A DNA stretch of 64,000 nt, from contig NZ_CP066339.1 of assembly GCF_016406125.1 (NCBI RefSeq), positions 4,402,001 through 4,466,000 on the forward strand, given 5' to 3'. The position numbers were made by a program, and so were the translations under genes. Each line of letters starts with the position of its first letter. The stretch's first letter is position 1. Shown piece after piece: positions 34,420 to 42,668 of this stretch. The stretch comes from Alicyclobacillus sp. SO9. Lineage in GTDB: Bacteria > Bacillota > Bacilli > Alicyclobacillales > Alicyclobacillaceae. The notes beneath the pieces are model-generated. The model was not told the origin of the DNA, did no database searches, and saw nothing but the letters and a program-made list of their open reading frames with translations.

Positions 34420-35457
34420 ATGAGTAAAAAATTTTGGTTTGTTGGATTATCCCTGTTACCCGCCGCCGCGCTAGTTGTAGGCGGACTACATGTAAGACGT
34501 GATTTGTTAAACCGAAAGGCCGCAAGAAATGTCTCTATTGCGAAGTCGAAATGGGAAGCAGCAAAAGGTGTGCAGTTAACATTTAATGAACCCCTTGACG
34601 CTGTGACGTGGTCAGTCAACGGAAGAACCAGTACAATTCGTTTCATGAAACCCGCAACGTCTGTTTGGCTAAAAACGTCCTTTCCTCAAGGAAAGAAGTC
34701 AACGATTAAGGTGCGGAGCGTCGAAACAACCTATAAACAACATATCGCGGAAAACTGGAGACTGTCCGATATACTTCCTGCCTCAATGAAAGTCGTTACG
34801 AACCCCGGCCCTTGGCAATTGAACGTACCGCGCAAGGGTCCGTATACTGTTCAGTTTAGCGCCCCGATTCAGAATCGGACCAAAGCTACTCAGGATATCT
34901 CGTTTGCACCCAACATATCAGGAAAATGGGTTTGGGAGAATGCAGACACCGCAGCCTTCTACCCAGCTCATGAAGTAGCACCTGCAGCACAAGAAAAGAT
35001 GCTGATTAACAGCGGTAAAACCGGTCCCATAAGTACCTCTGGACAGTATCTGTCCACTTCTGTCACACGTAACTTTATTACTGCTAGTAATGAAAAAATT
35101 GTGGTTCGAGAGAAACTTCCTGAAACCCTGACCCTCTATAAAAATGGGAAGGCTATTTTTCATTCGCTATGCAACACTGCTGTAAAAGGGGCTCACACCC
35201 CACTCGGTCAGTTCTATATCCGAACAAAGTATCTCCATGTTGATATGAAAGGAGTGAACCCTAACGGGACACACTACAACGATCCGAACGTACCTTGGGT
35301 CATGGGACTTATCGGGAGTATAGCCATACACGGGTTCCCGCGTGCTTCCTATGGATTCCCGCAGAGCAATGGATGTGTAGAACTCCCTGTTAAGATTGCA
35401 AAAAAATTATATAGTATGGTGAAGGTTGGCACCCCTGTAGAAATTACAAAATCGTAG
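34420..35457 (+). CDS. L,D-transpeptidase (YkuD domain), membrane-anchored
   Basis: A 345-residue cell-wall enzyme. An N-terminal membrane helix (about 4-24) is followed by an Ig-like region (about 30-220) and a C-terminal YkuD domain. The catalytic motif HGFPRASYGFPQSNGCVEL contains the His, the Ser-x-Gly-Cys with nucleophile Cys. It makes 3-3 peptidoglycan crosslinks or attaches proteins. ATG 34420 is eight bases after AGGGGTGAT, complementary to the 16S tail. Confidence 0.93.
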   Translation: MSKKFWFVGLSLLPAAALVVGGLHVRRDLLNRKAARNVSIAKSKWEAAKGVQLTFNEPLDAVTWSVNGRTSTIRFMKPATSVWLKTSFPQGKKSTIKVRSVETTYKQHIAENWRLSDILPASMKVVTNPGPWQLNVPRKGPYTVQFSAPIQNRTKATQDISFAPNISGKWVWENADTAAFYPAHEVAPAAQEKMLINSGKTGPISTSGQYLSTSVTRNFITASNEKIVVREKLPETLTLYKNGKAIFHSLCNTAVKGAHTPLGQFYIRTKYLHVDMKGVNPNGTHYNDPNVPWVMGLIGSIAIHGFPRASYGFPQSNGCVELPVKIAKKLYSMVKVGTPVEITKS

Positions 35458-35822
35458 GAAACTGCAAATGCAAAACTGTACATATGTTACTGGATGGGAT
35501 ATCATGTAGTCGAACCAAGTATTCACATGCGAATTAAATGCATTTGTTGTGTTGCTCCTGCCTGTCATTCAAGAACCATCGATAAAAGCAAAATCTATTT
35601 ACACCAGCAAAACTTATCTATTCCAGAAAAATCTATTTAAACTAGTAAAATTAATCTATGCCAGACACACCAGATCAAACTATAAAATGTATCCATGTCA
35701 GCGAGATCTGTGCCGGAAACTCTGCCTAAACCAAGAGGGCCCCTCGATGCCGGCATTGGAAGAAACAAGCGGACAATAAGATTGCCGCACTGTTAGAAAA
35801 TAGAAAAGGGAGTTGATAACAC
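35458..35822. other. Intergenic region with four 19-nt tandem repeats
   Basis: No supported gene in these 365 bases. Positions 35589-35664 hold four head-to-tail imperfect copies of a 19-nt A/T-rich unit (consensus about CAAAATCTATTTAnnCCAG), at 35589, 35608, 35627 and 35646. It lies 160-230 bases upstream of cysK and could be a multi-copy operator or a slippage product. Confidence 0.5.
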
Positions 35823-36773
35823 ATGGTCTCGAAACAACGGCCAAAGATTGCAGGAGACTTGACCCAACTGATTGGTAATACGCCTCTTTTGCGCCTCAAT
35901 CATATTAGTAATGAGACTGGCGCAGAAGTGTTGGCCAAACTTGAATACTTTAATCCGCTTGGAAGTGTGAAAGATCGCATTGGATTCGCCATGATTGACG
36001 CTGCAGAGAAAACCGGCCAAATTACTCCTGGAGTGACAACCATTATTGAGCCGACCAGTGGAAATACAGGGATTGCACTGGCATTTGTCTCTGCTGCCAA
36101 GGGCTACCGCTGCATTCTGTGCATGCCGGAGACAATGAGCATGGAACGCCGAAACTTGCTTCAAGCTCTGGGTGCCGAAATTGTACTAACGGAAGGTTCA
36201 AAGGGCATGAAGGGGGCAATTGCGAAAGCCGAAGAATTGCAACAGGAGATTAGCAACGCCTTCATTCCACAGCAATTCAACAATCCAGCTAACCCGGAGA
36301 TTCATCGAAATACGACGGCCGTAGAAATATGGGAAGACACCGATGGAAAAGTAGATGTCTTTGTTAGCGGCATTGGGACTGGAGGTACCATCACAGGTGT
36401 TGGTGAAGTCCTAAGGTCCCGCAAGTCATCCCTGAAGGTGGTTGCGGTCGAACCCAGTGATTCACCTGTCTTATCTGGTGGAAGCTCTGGACCTCACAAG
36501 ATTCAAGGTATCGGTGCCGGATTCGTGCCGTCCGTACTGAATACCAAGGTTTACGACGAAGTTGTGCAAGTCACGAATGATGCAGCCTTTGAATCATCCC
36601 GACAGGTGTCTAAAACAGAAGGTCTGCTTGTGGGCATCTCGTCAGGCGCCGCAATTCACGCAGCAACACAACTGGCACGCCGCCCTGAAAATAAGGGGAA
36701 GACCATAGTCGTGTTGTTGCCGGACACCGGTGAGCGTTACCTTTCTACGACACTCTATGATACTGAATCGTAA
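35823..36773 (+). CDS. cysK: Cysteine synthase (O-acetylserine sulfhydrylase)
   Basis: A 316-residue pyridoxal-phosphate enzyme that makes cysteine from O-acetylserine and sulfide. PLP Lys is in [11 protein letters not shown], the substrate loop is [10 protein letters not shown], the phosphate cup is [10 protein letters not shown] and the C-terminal Ser lies in GISSGAA. Length matches CysK. ATG 35823 follows AAAGGGAG. It is a single gene ending in a hairpin that overlaps its stop codon. Confidence 0.97.
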   Translation: MVSKQRPKIAGDLTQLIGNTPLLRLNHISNETGAEVLAKLEYFNPLGSVKDRIGFAMIDAAEKTGQITPGVTTIIEPTSGNTGIALAFVSAAKGYRCILCMPETMSMERRNLLQALGAEIVLTEGSKGMKGAIAKAEELQQEISNAFIPQQFNNPANPEIHRNTTAVEIWEDTDGKVDVFVSGIGTGGTITGVGEVLRSRKSSLKVVAVEPSDSPVLSGGSSGPHKIQGIGAGFVPSVLNTKVYDEVVQVTNDAAFESSRQVSKTEGLLVGISSGAAIHAATQLARRPENKGKTIVVLLPDTGERYLSTTLYDTES

Positions 36774-36784
36774 GATTCAGTATC
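36759..36784 (+). terminator. Hairpin overlapping the cysK stop codon
   Basis: Eleven-base perfect arms (36759-36769 and 36774-36784) with loop GTAA, which contains the stop codon. No T-run follows, so it may protect the 3' end rather than stop polymerase efficiently. Confidence 0.5.
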
Positions 36785-36820
36785 ATCCTACTCACATCTC
36801 GCGGGAGACACTGAAGCGGG

Positions 36821-37235
36821 CGGCCAGCGACGGCGGCGTCGGCAACGGGATCTTTCAAACGCAAGCTGGCGGTTGCCATTTATCAACTACAAATACTATT
36901 ATACCCACATTTGGAGGCACATGAACCGGTTCGAGCCCTCTGTCTGGCCCCGTTTGCTCGTGATGCCAGTTGATTAAGGATCCTTTTGCTCACTATCCCG
37001 CCTCACGCGAACGGATAGTGATCGATTCGATCACTATCACCTGCGGGCCATTTAAAATAGGGATCCCGTTGCTCCCTATCACCCACGGCCCGCCATGGCA
37101 CTCCCGCAATTAGTGATCATTCATGACACTAATGTCCCCGTCACACTGCATTAGCGATCTTTGCGATCACTATTGAATTAGGCCAACACCCTTAGGGATC
37201 ATTGCGATCACTAACCGCCTCACAACCAATCCTGA
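36821..37235. repeat. 415-bp hairpin-array unit, copy 1
   Basis: First copy of a non-coding direct repeat; the first 353 bases recur at 37236-37588 at a constant 415-base offset. The unit carries six short hairpins centred at about 36986, 37026, 37068, 37121, 37162 and 37203, mostly 40-42 bases apart. Most fit TTAGNGATC, a 5-9-base loop, GATCACTAA with variations. The sharpest is at 37014-37038. Ten GATC tetramers occur in 415 bases. The spacers are GC-rich and unlike each other. No long ORF is present. Confidence 0.85.
37014..37038. repeat. Near-perfect 25-nt palindrome within hairpin array
   Basis: Arms GATAGTGATCGA (37014-37025) and TCGATCACTATC (37027-37038) with one central base; the identical palindrome recurs at 37429-37453. 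Could be a protein-binding site or the stem of an RNA hairpin. Confidence 0.8.
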
Positions 37236-37588
37236 CGGCCAGCGACGGCGGCGTGGGCAACGGGATCTTTCAAACGCAAGCTTTCAATTTCCATTTATAA
37301 ACTCAAATTGCTATTATGACCATTTTTAGAGGAACCTGAACCGGTGCGTTCCCTCTGTCTGGCCCCGTTTGCTCGTGATGCCAGTTGATTAAGGATCCTT
37401 TTGCTCACTATCCCGCCTCACGCGAACGGATAGTGATCGATTCGATCACTATCACCTGCGGGCCATTCAAAATAGGGATCCCGTTGCTCCCTATCACCCA
37501 CGGCCCAACGTGGCACTCCCGCCATTAGTGATCATTCATGACACTAATGTCCCCGGCACACTGCATTAGCGATCTTTGCGATCACTAT
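37236..37588. repeat. Hairpin-array unit, copy 2
   Basis: Second copy of the 415-bp repeat (353 matching bases). The hairpins at 37429-37453, 37472-37494, 37524-37548 and 37566-37588 are conserved almost base for base. Most changes against copy 1 are in the first 110 bases outside the hairpins. Eight GATC sites. It ends near an inverted GTCACT/AGTGAC pair around 37594-37614 and a run of three CGCCTTATC repeats. Confidence 0.85.
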
Positions 37589-37621
37589 CGTACGTCACTT
37601 CGGCCAATAGTGACCTTTCCG

Positions 37622-37648
37622 CGCCTTATCCGCCTTATCCGCCTTATC
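37622..37648. repeat. Three perfect 9-nt tandem repeats
   Basis: CGCCTTATC occurs three times in a row, between the hairpin array and the end of arsR. Looks like a slippage tract. Confidence 0.85.
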
Positions 37649-37709
37649 CGTCTCCCAGTCAACCCCGGCACACTCTAGTAGACCTGCAGCTAGCGCTGCT
37701 CTCTTTCTT

Positions 37710-38039
37710 TTAAATGTTGCACTGAACTCGAAGTCCCTGTGACTGAAGCTGTTCAACCTCTTCGGACACGTCTGGCAACAAATCGACCGTCTCCTTAAGA
37801 AGAGGAAAGGTTGCCTCATGGAGAGAATAGAAAACCCACTGCGCAGTTTTCCTCTCTTTGACAAGACCCGCTTGCTTCAGCTTTCGGAGGTGTTGAGAAA
37901 CGCTAGGCTGCGACATTTCTAAAATCGCTACGAGTTCACACACACAGAGTTCATTTTTCGCTAACAGAGCCAACATGTGCAAGCGAGTCTTATCACCGAG
38001 AGCTTTGTAGATTTCTGCCATATTCTCAAAGGCATCCAT
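37710..38039 (-). CDS. arsR: ArsR/SmtB-family metalloregulator
   Basis: A 109-residue winged-helix repressor released by arsenite or another thiol-reactive metal. The metal-binding signature ELCVCEL is in helix 3, followed by the recognition helix SQPSVSQHLRKLKQAGLV. ATG 38039 follows GGAGGTGAG. It is the last gene of a leftward ars operon (arsD, two arsA, a DsrE gene). A likely operator is the repeated TTATATAA sequence upstream of arsD (40806-40830). Confidence 0.93.
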   Translation of the reverse strand: MDAFENMAEIYKALGDKTRLHMLALLAKNELCVCELVAILEMSQPSVSQHLRKLKQAGLVKERKTAQWVFYSLHEATFPLLKETVDLLPDVSEEVEQLQSQGLRVQCNI

Positions 38040-38060
38040 TTTTGCCTCTCACCTCCGTTT

Positions 38061-38140
38061 TTAACGCTAATCTTCGTTTTTCAAGTCTAATCTTCGTTTT
38101 TTAACTCTAATCTTCATTTCCAACTCTAATCTTCATTTTT
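38061..38140. repeat. Four 20-bp tandem repeats in the arsR leader
   Basis: Exact 20-base period at 38061, 38081, 38101 and 38121; consensus TTAACTCTAATCTTCRTTTT. Read on the transcribed minus strand, each unit resembles the arsR ribosome-site region (AAAACGAAGATTAGAG against AAAACGGAGGTGAGAG), and two units carry an ATGAAGATTAGAG mini-ORF start. Confidence 0.9.
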
Positions 38141-38185
38141 CTTATTATCTCCGAATGCGAATCAATACACCGGGCCAAGTCTTCA

Positions 38186-38539
38186 TTAAAATGTGAGTAC
38201 CGTATAGCCTTCACGCGCGTAGCGTGAGAACGCATCACGTGCGAATTCCAGATTAATTCCATATTCATCTGCTGGGCCATTTAAATTCCAATTGTTCACT
38301 TGGTTTGAACATGCACCAATTACAATGCCGGCTTCTTTTAAGCTATTCAAGAGCCCATCCACTTCGGGTGGTACGGACTCCAACAACTTTACGGCTCCCG
38401 TAAACAAGAAGACTTCGACAGCGTCAATTTGATTTTCTTCCTTTGCGTCAAAAATCCGCTTGGATACACCAAGGCCAGACGTCACCTTGTCTTTTTGATC
38501 CCATCCGGAGTTAATCACAATCGCAAGTTTTCCACTCAT
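38186..38539 (-). CDS. DsrE-family protein
   Basis: A 117-residue small alpha/beta protein of the DsrE/DsrF-like superfamily, which includes sulfur-transfer and reactive-Cys proteins. One conserved Cys lies in GIVIGACSNQ, where DsrE-like proteins carry their active Cys. It sits inside the ars operon between arsA and arsR, so a role in thiol or arsenic handling is inferred. ATG 38539 overlaps by one base the stop of a 13-residue mini-ORF (TAATG), which is itself preceded by another, suggesting coupled translation. Confidence 0.8.
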   Translation of the reverse strand: MSGKLAIVINSGWDQKDKVTSGLGVSKRIFDAKEENQIDAVEVFLFTGAVKLLESVPPEVDGLLNSLKEAGIVIGACSNQVNNWNLNGPADEYGINLEFARDAFSRYAREGYTVLTF

Positions 38540-38580
38540 TATATCGTCTCCTTTGACATTCCACTCACTTCATTTGACAT
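38539..38580 (-). CDS. Mini-ORF 2 upstream of the DsrE gene, 13 residues
   Basis: Encodes MSNEVSGMSKETI and stops in TAATG, the start of the DsrE gene. It begins directly after the stop of mini-ORF 1. Its sequence is made from the local 21-bp repeat. Whether it is translated is unknown. Confidence 0.35.
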   Translation of the reverse strand: MSNEVSGMSKETI

Positions 38581-38614
38581 TTAACTCACTTCATCTGACA
38601 TTCCACTCACTTCA
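38552..38614. repeat. Three 21-bp tandem repeats in the DsrE leader
   Basis: Copies at 38552, 38573 and 38594, consensus TTTGACATTCCACTCACTTCA. The period is a multiple of three, so a frame on the minus strand is preserved through the repeats, except for a TAA in the middle copy. Confidence 0.88.
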
Positions 38615-38652
38615 TTTGAGCTCCAAATTGTCTCCTTTGATGTGCCAGTCAT
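38581..38652 (-). CDS. Mini-ORF 1 upstream of the DsrE gene, 23 residues
   Basis: An open frame from ATG 38652 to TAA at 38581, abutting mini-ORF 2. It shares the SKETI and SNEVSGMS strings with mini-ORF 2 through the 21-bp repeats. There is no strong ribosome site, so translation would rely on re-initiation after arsA. Confidence 0.3.
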   Translation of the reverse strand: MTGTSKETIWSSNEVSGMSDEVS

Positions 38653-38690
38653 TTTATTTGCGGTTCCGCACCTTTCAGCTTCTTCACCTT

Positions 38691-39602
38691 TCAGCTTCCA
38701 ATCATTTCATTGGCAAATCGCTGCAACAGGTCTACGCCAATAATTTCATCGTCTTGCAGAGTGGCAATAGCAATGTTTTGATAGTTGCTGCGTTCTTTCA
38801 GTCGGGAAATATGCCTCATTTGCAATTCCAATCGCTTTCCGAACAAGCGGCTTGTAGCTGCCTCCTTCGGCAACACTTGGTTCACGATGATGCCCTGCGT
38901 GTAAATATGAGTCCGCTCCAAGTCCGAAATTGCTTTATCCATTTCTGCAATGGGCGTCGATTCCGGCAAGGTGACGAACAACATCCCTGTTTCATCTTTA
39001 TCCTGCAGCGTACGAATGGCTGTATGCATCTTATCCAATTGAGCATTATCCAAAGCTGCAGTTTCCGCCGTGAAGGCATCCTTATACTCTAGCTCGTGTT
39101 CATAGTCCCATGACAACTGCAACAAACGAACTGTGTGTCCGGTGGGCGCTGTATCAAACACTGTCACGTCAAAAGCGTCGCTCAACAGGAAGTCAAGAAA
39201 CTCCTGAAAGACGGCCACTTCTTCCGTACAGGGAGAATTCAGTTCTTCACTGACACGATGAACTGTTGCGCTGTCTTGAAACTGCTGTTCGAGGGATTCC
39301 AGCACTTGATTGCGATAGGCGTCAAATGCCATCTTTGGGTCAATTCTGACCAGCCACAGGTTTGATTCCGAGAGTTGACGAGGAACCGAAGTCACAGTTT
39401 CGTCGAAGACGTTTCCGATGTGAGCAGCGGGATCGGTTGTAACAAGCAACGTCTTAAATCCTGAATTTGCTGCAAACATCGCGGTCGTTGACGCCAGCGT
39501 CGTTTTTCCGACACCGCCTTTTCCGGCCAAGAAAATTCTCCGTCTCTTCCCGTGCTGTGGCAGAATTAAATGAGCAGGCATCTTATCATAGGTGAACGGC
39601 AT
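38691..39602 (-). CDS. arsA: ArsA-family ATPase, second half-size subunit
   Basis: A 303-residue ArsA/GET3-type ATPase with a deviant Walker A KGGVGKTT (AGKGGVGKTTLA) and the switch regions DPAAHIGNVF and DTAPTGHTVRLL. E. coli ArsA is a 583-residue fused pair; here two half-size genes follow each other. ATG 39602 follows GGGAGGG and overlaps the end of the first arsA by 17 bases. It would energise an arsenite pump or deliver a metalloid, but no ArsB or Acr3 gene is in the window. Confidence 0.9.
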   Translation of the reverse strand: MPFTYDKMPAHLILPQHGKRRRIFLAGKGGVGKTTLASTTAMFAANSGFKTLLVTTDPAAHIGNVFDETVTSVPRQLSESNLWLVRIDPKMAFDAYRNQVLESLEQQFQDSATVHRVSEELNSPCTEEVAVFQEFLDFLLSDAFDVTVFDTAPTGHTVRLLQLSWDYEHELEYKDAFTAETAALDNAQLDKMHTAIRTLQDKDETGMLFVTLPESTPIAEMDKAISDLERTHIYTQGIIVNQVLPKEAATSRLFGKRLELQMRHISRLKERSNYQNIAIATLQDDEIIGVDLLQRFANEMIGS

Positions 39603-40461
39603 ATTGTAAATCCCTCCCCACCTGCTCCAACATGGCCATACCCTTGACCTCATCCGGGTACAGAGGCATGTAGCCAATTGGACCGTCGAAACGAGACTGT
39701 AGCTCTTGAATGTGCGGTTCTTGCTTCTGCCACCTTCGACGAGAATATGGATGATCGCGCTCGTCTTCCGGAATAACTCCATTCACAATTGCGACTTGAT
39801 TTGAGATCTCAAGTTTCTGTAGTTCGATGACCGAACGAAGCATTTCATCCATCGGTAATTTGGCAGGTTGTGTGACAAACACAAAGGTTGTCATGTTCGG
39901 GTCTTGCAGTGCTCGCACCGCATTGTCGTATTGTTCTTTGGAAGCCGCAAGTGCATCTACACTGCCAATACAGGTTTGACCGCTCCCCTGCGCACTTTCC
40001 TCAATATGCAGACTCCAACTACTGGGCAATTCCAGCAATCGAAGGGTGTGTCCCGTGGGTGCCGTATCGAACACCACCCATTCATAGTCTGGTTGATGCA
40101 TACACGCTATGAACTGATCAAAGGTTGCAATTTCCTCAGTGCAGGGTCCACTCATTTTTTCTTCGGCCGTTCGTACGAATTCTTCCGGGAATACTTCACG
40201 CAGAGGACCTAGGGCACGGTCCTTATATGACTGCAGTGCTGCATCTGGATTGATTTCCTGAATAAACAGGTTTGGAACCCCGCGTACTTCCCGGGCCTCA
40301 AGACCCACTTCCTGTCCGAAAACATCCCCCAAATTCGATGCCGGATCCGTGGTAACCAACAAGGTTTTAGCGCCGTTTGCTGCCAGCATGACGGCCATCG
40401 CAGAAGAAAGGGATGTCTTCCCGACACCGCCTTTTCCGGAGAAAAACACATATCTGGTCAT
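39586..40461 (-). CDS. arsA: ArsA-family ATPase, first half-size subunit
   Basis: A 291-residue protein with Walker A SGKGGVGKTSLSSA at the extreme N-terminus, switch DPASNLGDVF and DTAPTGHTLRLLELP, all complete. It is clearly paralogous to the next gene, so the pair probably forms the two-site ATPase that is a single chain in E. coli. Conserved Cys near GPCTEEIA occurs in both copies at the position of an arsenic-binding Cys region. It starts four bases after arsD. Confidence 0.92.
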   Translation of the reverse strand: MTRYVFFSGKGGVGKTSLSSAMAVMLAANGAKTLLVTTDPASNLGDVFGQEVGLEAREVRGVPNLFIQEINPDAALQSYKDRALGPLREVFPEEFVRTAEEKMSGPCTEEIATFDQFIACMHQPDYEWVVFDTAPTGHTLRLLELPSSWSLHIEESAQGSGQTCIGSVDALAASKEQYDNAVRALQDPNMTTFVFVTQPAKLPMDEMLRSVIELQKLEISNQVAIVNGVIPEDERDHPYSRRRWQKQEPHIQELQSRFDGPIGYMPLYPDEVKGMAMLEQVGRDLQYAVHL

Positions 40462-40465
40462 CAGC

Positions 40466-40765
40466 TTAGGACTCCTTCGTTGCTAACAATTCATCCATGT
40501 TGGGGTAGCGTCCTTTGGTCAGGATCCCCCCGTCCACGGTGACAATCGGTAAAACACTCATGCCTTCCTTCAGCATCGTTTCATATACATGACGGTTTGA
40601 AGTGAAAGCGGACGTGTCACTGCTCATCATGTGCCTTTCGACTGTATGTCCTTGCCCCTTCAACTTCTCCACCAGTTCTCCAACGCGAATGAGTTCCCTG
40701 TCTGGAGAGGTACCACAAACCCCAGTGGAACAGCACATTTCCGGATCAAAAAAATCTATTCTCAT
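40466..40765 (-). CDS. arsD: Arsenite metallochaperone ArsD
   Basis: A 99-residue thioredoxin-fold chaperone that passes arsenite to ArsA. The vicinal cysteines CC (residues 11-12) and Cys17 in MCCSTGVCG correspond to Cys12, Cys13 and Cys18 of the plasmid R773 protein. ATG 40765 follows GAGGAGG. It is the first gene of the leftward operon arsD-arsA-arsA-DsrE-arsR. Confidence 0.95.
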   Translation of the reverse strand: MRIDFFDPEMCCSTGVCGTSPDRELIRVGELVEKLKGQGHTVERHMMSSDTSAFTSNRHVYETMLKEGMSVLPIVTVDGGILTKGRYPNMDELLATKES

Positions 40766-40805
40766 CCCTTATTCCTCCTCGTATCAATATCTAAACGCTC
40801 AAATC

Positions 40806-40830
40806 GTTATATAACAATTTACTTATATAA
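40806..40830 (-). promoter_or_regulatory. Candidate ArsR operator upstream of arsD
   Basis: GTTATATAAC (40806-40815), itself palindromic, and TTATATAA (40823-40830) are separated by seven bases, about 40 bases upstream of the arsD start. The A/T-rich repeated palindrome resembles ArsR/SmtB sites; a -10 element may overlap it. Confidence 0.5.
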
Positions 40831-40866
40831 TATCCGATAAAAGAACGTCTTGCAACCATCAAAAGA

Positions 40867-40898
40867 AAGCCACCCACTTGCCTAATAGTGGGCGGCTT
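40867..40898 (-). terminator. Terminator of the chemoreceptor gene
   Basis: Twelve-base arms (40867-40878 and 40887-40898, one wobble) with an eight-base loop; the minus strand continues TCTTTTG. It separates the chemoreceptor gene from the ars promoter. Confidence 0.75.
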
Positions 40899-40937
40899 CC
40901 CAGGCATCCTGTTTTAGAGCTCAAGCTCTCTGCTGCG

Positions 40938-42668
40938 TCAGTACGTGAATTGTCCAATGAGTGTTGTTAATGCTTCTGCCTGTCGAGTCACATGGTCAAT
41001 GGCTGCAACCGTTTCTTCCATCGTTGCGGATTGCTCCTCCGTCGCAGCAGCCACTTCTTCGGTGCTGCGCGAAAACCCTTCAGCGATTTTTAGCACTTCT
41101 ACCACCGAGTTCTGTACTCCCTTGGCACTATTCGTCAGTTCTGCAATTTCATTCAGCGAGTCTTCAATCTGATGGTGAACTTGGTCGACATGTGTCGCAA
41201 TTTCGTTAAATGAAACCGCGGAGGTGCCCATTGTTTCCAAACCTGTGTCCATGACTTTTTTGCTGCTATTCATTTGCGTCAAGACGCTGCCCATTTCTGT
41301 CCGAATGTGCTGTGCAATCTTTTGGATTTGTAGGGCTGCATCTTTTGAGCTCTGCGACATCTTCCGCATTTCATTTGCAACCACCGCAAAGCTGCGACCG
41401 TTCTCTCCCGCTCTTGCAGCTTCCACAGAAGCATTCAGCGCGAGAAGATTGCTTTGGTCTGCAATACCGCTAATCAGTTCAACAATTGAATTGATTTTCC
41501 CTACCTGGCCGCCTAGACTGTCCACTTGTTCACTGAGTGTATTAATGGAACTAGCTGCTGTCGTAATCTGTCTGGATGTTTCTTCGATGGCTTCGTGACC
41601 ACGCTCAACGGTGGACTTCGATCCAGCAGATGATGCAGACACTTGCTCCGCGTTTTCACGAAGTGTTTGAAGGTGTTCGTTCATATTTGTAACCATATTC
41701 ATTGCCTCTTGTGTCGCTGTTTGCTGCTCGGCGGCACCGGAGGATATGCCTTGCGTACGGTCGGAAATTTGAACAGAAATATTCATCACTTCAGTGGACG
41801 TGGCTGAAAGCTCCTGTGAAGTCGCTGCCATTTGGTCGGTGCTCTGCGAAATCGTTTTAATGATGTTTTGAATGCTTCCAATCATAGCGTTAAACGAATC
41901 TGCCAACTGACCAAATTCATCCCTCGACCGAATCTGCAGTCGCTTTGTTAAGTCTCCAGAGTTTTGGGCGATTTTCCTCATTTCTGACGTAATGACCCGC
42001 ACTGGACGTAACGTAGCTCTAAGAGTGAAGAGAGCTAATATAACACTGAGTATAAGGGCTATGAGAATAACAATCAGAGAAATCGAAAGGGACCGCATAT
42101 AAACACTGTGTCCCTGCTGCACAGTTTGGTTTGCGGCATTGCGCTCAAAGCTAACCAGTTTACCGAGATCGGTCAGCGTTTGACTGACGTCTTTTGTAGA
42201 AGCCATCTTTGTGGTACTCGCTGAATTCAGATTCGTAAAATCGTTGAAAATTGCGGTGGTTGCGGTGCCCAAATCGTTCGTAAATTTATTCCACTGTCCC
42301 CTGTCCGCCTTTGCTACGCTGCTCTTTGAAAGAGTATGTACATTTGTATCAATCTCTGTCTCGATGTTTTGAATGTCTGATTGATAATTCAGCTCTTGAG
42401 TGAGTGACTTTGTAAGCCTTATCTGGTATATGTCAAGCTGTATGTTTCTTAACTTATCTTGAATCTGTGTTAAAGATTCAAGGGGTGCAAGACGATTCGT
42501 TACAATTGAGCGCGTCATTTGCTGGGTCATCCTCAGGTTAAGAATGCCCACTCCCCCAAGAACTATCAAAATAACGTTCAAAGCTACGAATGAATAAATT
42601 AACTTTTGCGCAAGAGATAGTCCGCCGCGAGTATAAAAAAAGCCGAGAATTTTGCGTATTCTAACCAT
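40938..42668 (-). CDS. Methyl-accepting chemotaxis protein
   Basis: A 576-residue chemoreceptor: membrane helix (about 17-39), four-helix-bundle sensor (about 45-190), second membrane helix (about 195-215), HAMP domain (about 215-268, [20 protein letters not shown]), and a long signalling coiled coil with the hairpin tip [28 protein letters not shown]-type sequence (written here in part). ATG 42668 is ten bases after GGAGGT; the frame extends to 42719 without a ribosome site. The ligand is unknown. No other chemotaxis genes are nearby. Confidence 0.94.
   Translation of the reverse strand: MVRIRKILGFFYTRGGLSLAQKLIYSFVALNVILIVLGGVGILNLRMTQQMTRSIVTNRLAPLESLTQIQDKLRNIQLDIYQIRLTKSLTQELNYQSDIQNIETEIDTNVHTLSKSSVAKADRGQWNKFTNDLGTATTAIFNDFTNLNSASTTKMASTKDVSQTLTDLGKLVSFERNAANQTVQQGHSVYMRSLSISLIVILIALILSVILALFTLRATLRPVRVITSEMRKIAQNSGDLTKRLQIRSRDEFGQLADSFNAMIGSIQNIIKTISQSTDQMAATSQELSATSTEVMNISVQISDRTQGISSGAAEQQTATQEAMNMVTNMNEHLQTLRENAEQVSASSAGSKSTVERGHEAIEETSRQITTAASSINTLSEQVDSLGGQVGKINSIVELISGIADQSNLLALNASVEAARAGENGRSFAVVANEMRKMSQSSKDAALQIQKIAQHIRTEMGSVLTQMNSSKKVMDTGLETMGTSAVSFNEIATHVDQVHHQIEDSLNEIAELTNSAKGVQNSVVEVLKIAEGFSRSTEEVAAATEEQSATMEETVAAIDHVTRQAEALTTLIGQFTY

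Noticed and set aside
35549-35779. 76-codon ORF before cysK
   Set aside because: Made largely of the 19-nt repeats, no ribosome site, and low-complexity product.
35458-35822. S-box or T-box leader before cysK
   Set aside because: No SAM-riboswitch or T-box core sequence and no terminator/antiterminator pair; only A/T-rich repeats.
36900-36945. T-loop-like GGTTCGAGCC suggesting a tRNA inside repeat unit 1
   Set aside because: No matching acceptor, D or anticodon arms, and the string is not kept in copy 2.
36960-37620. CRISPR array
   Set aside because: Hairpins vary in sequence and length, spacing is uneven, there is no constant direct repeat and no cas genes.
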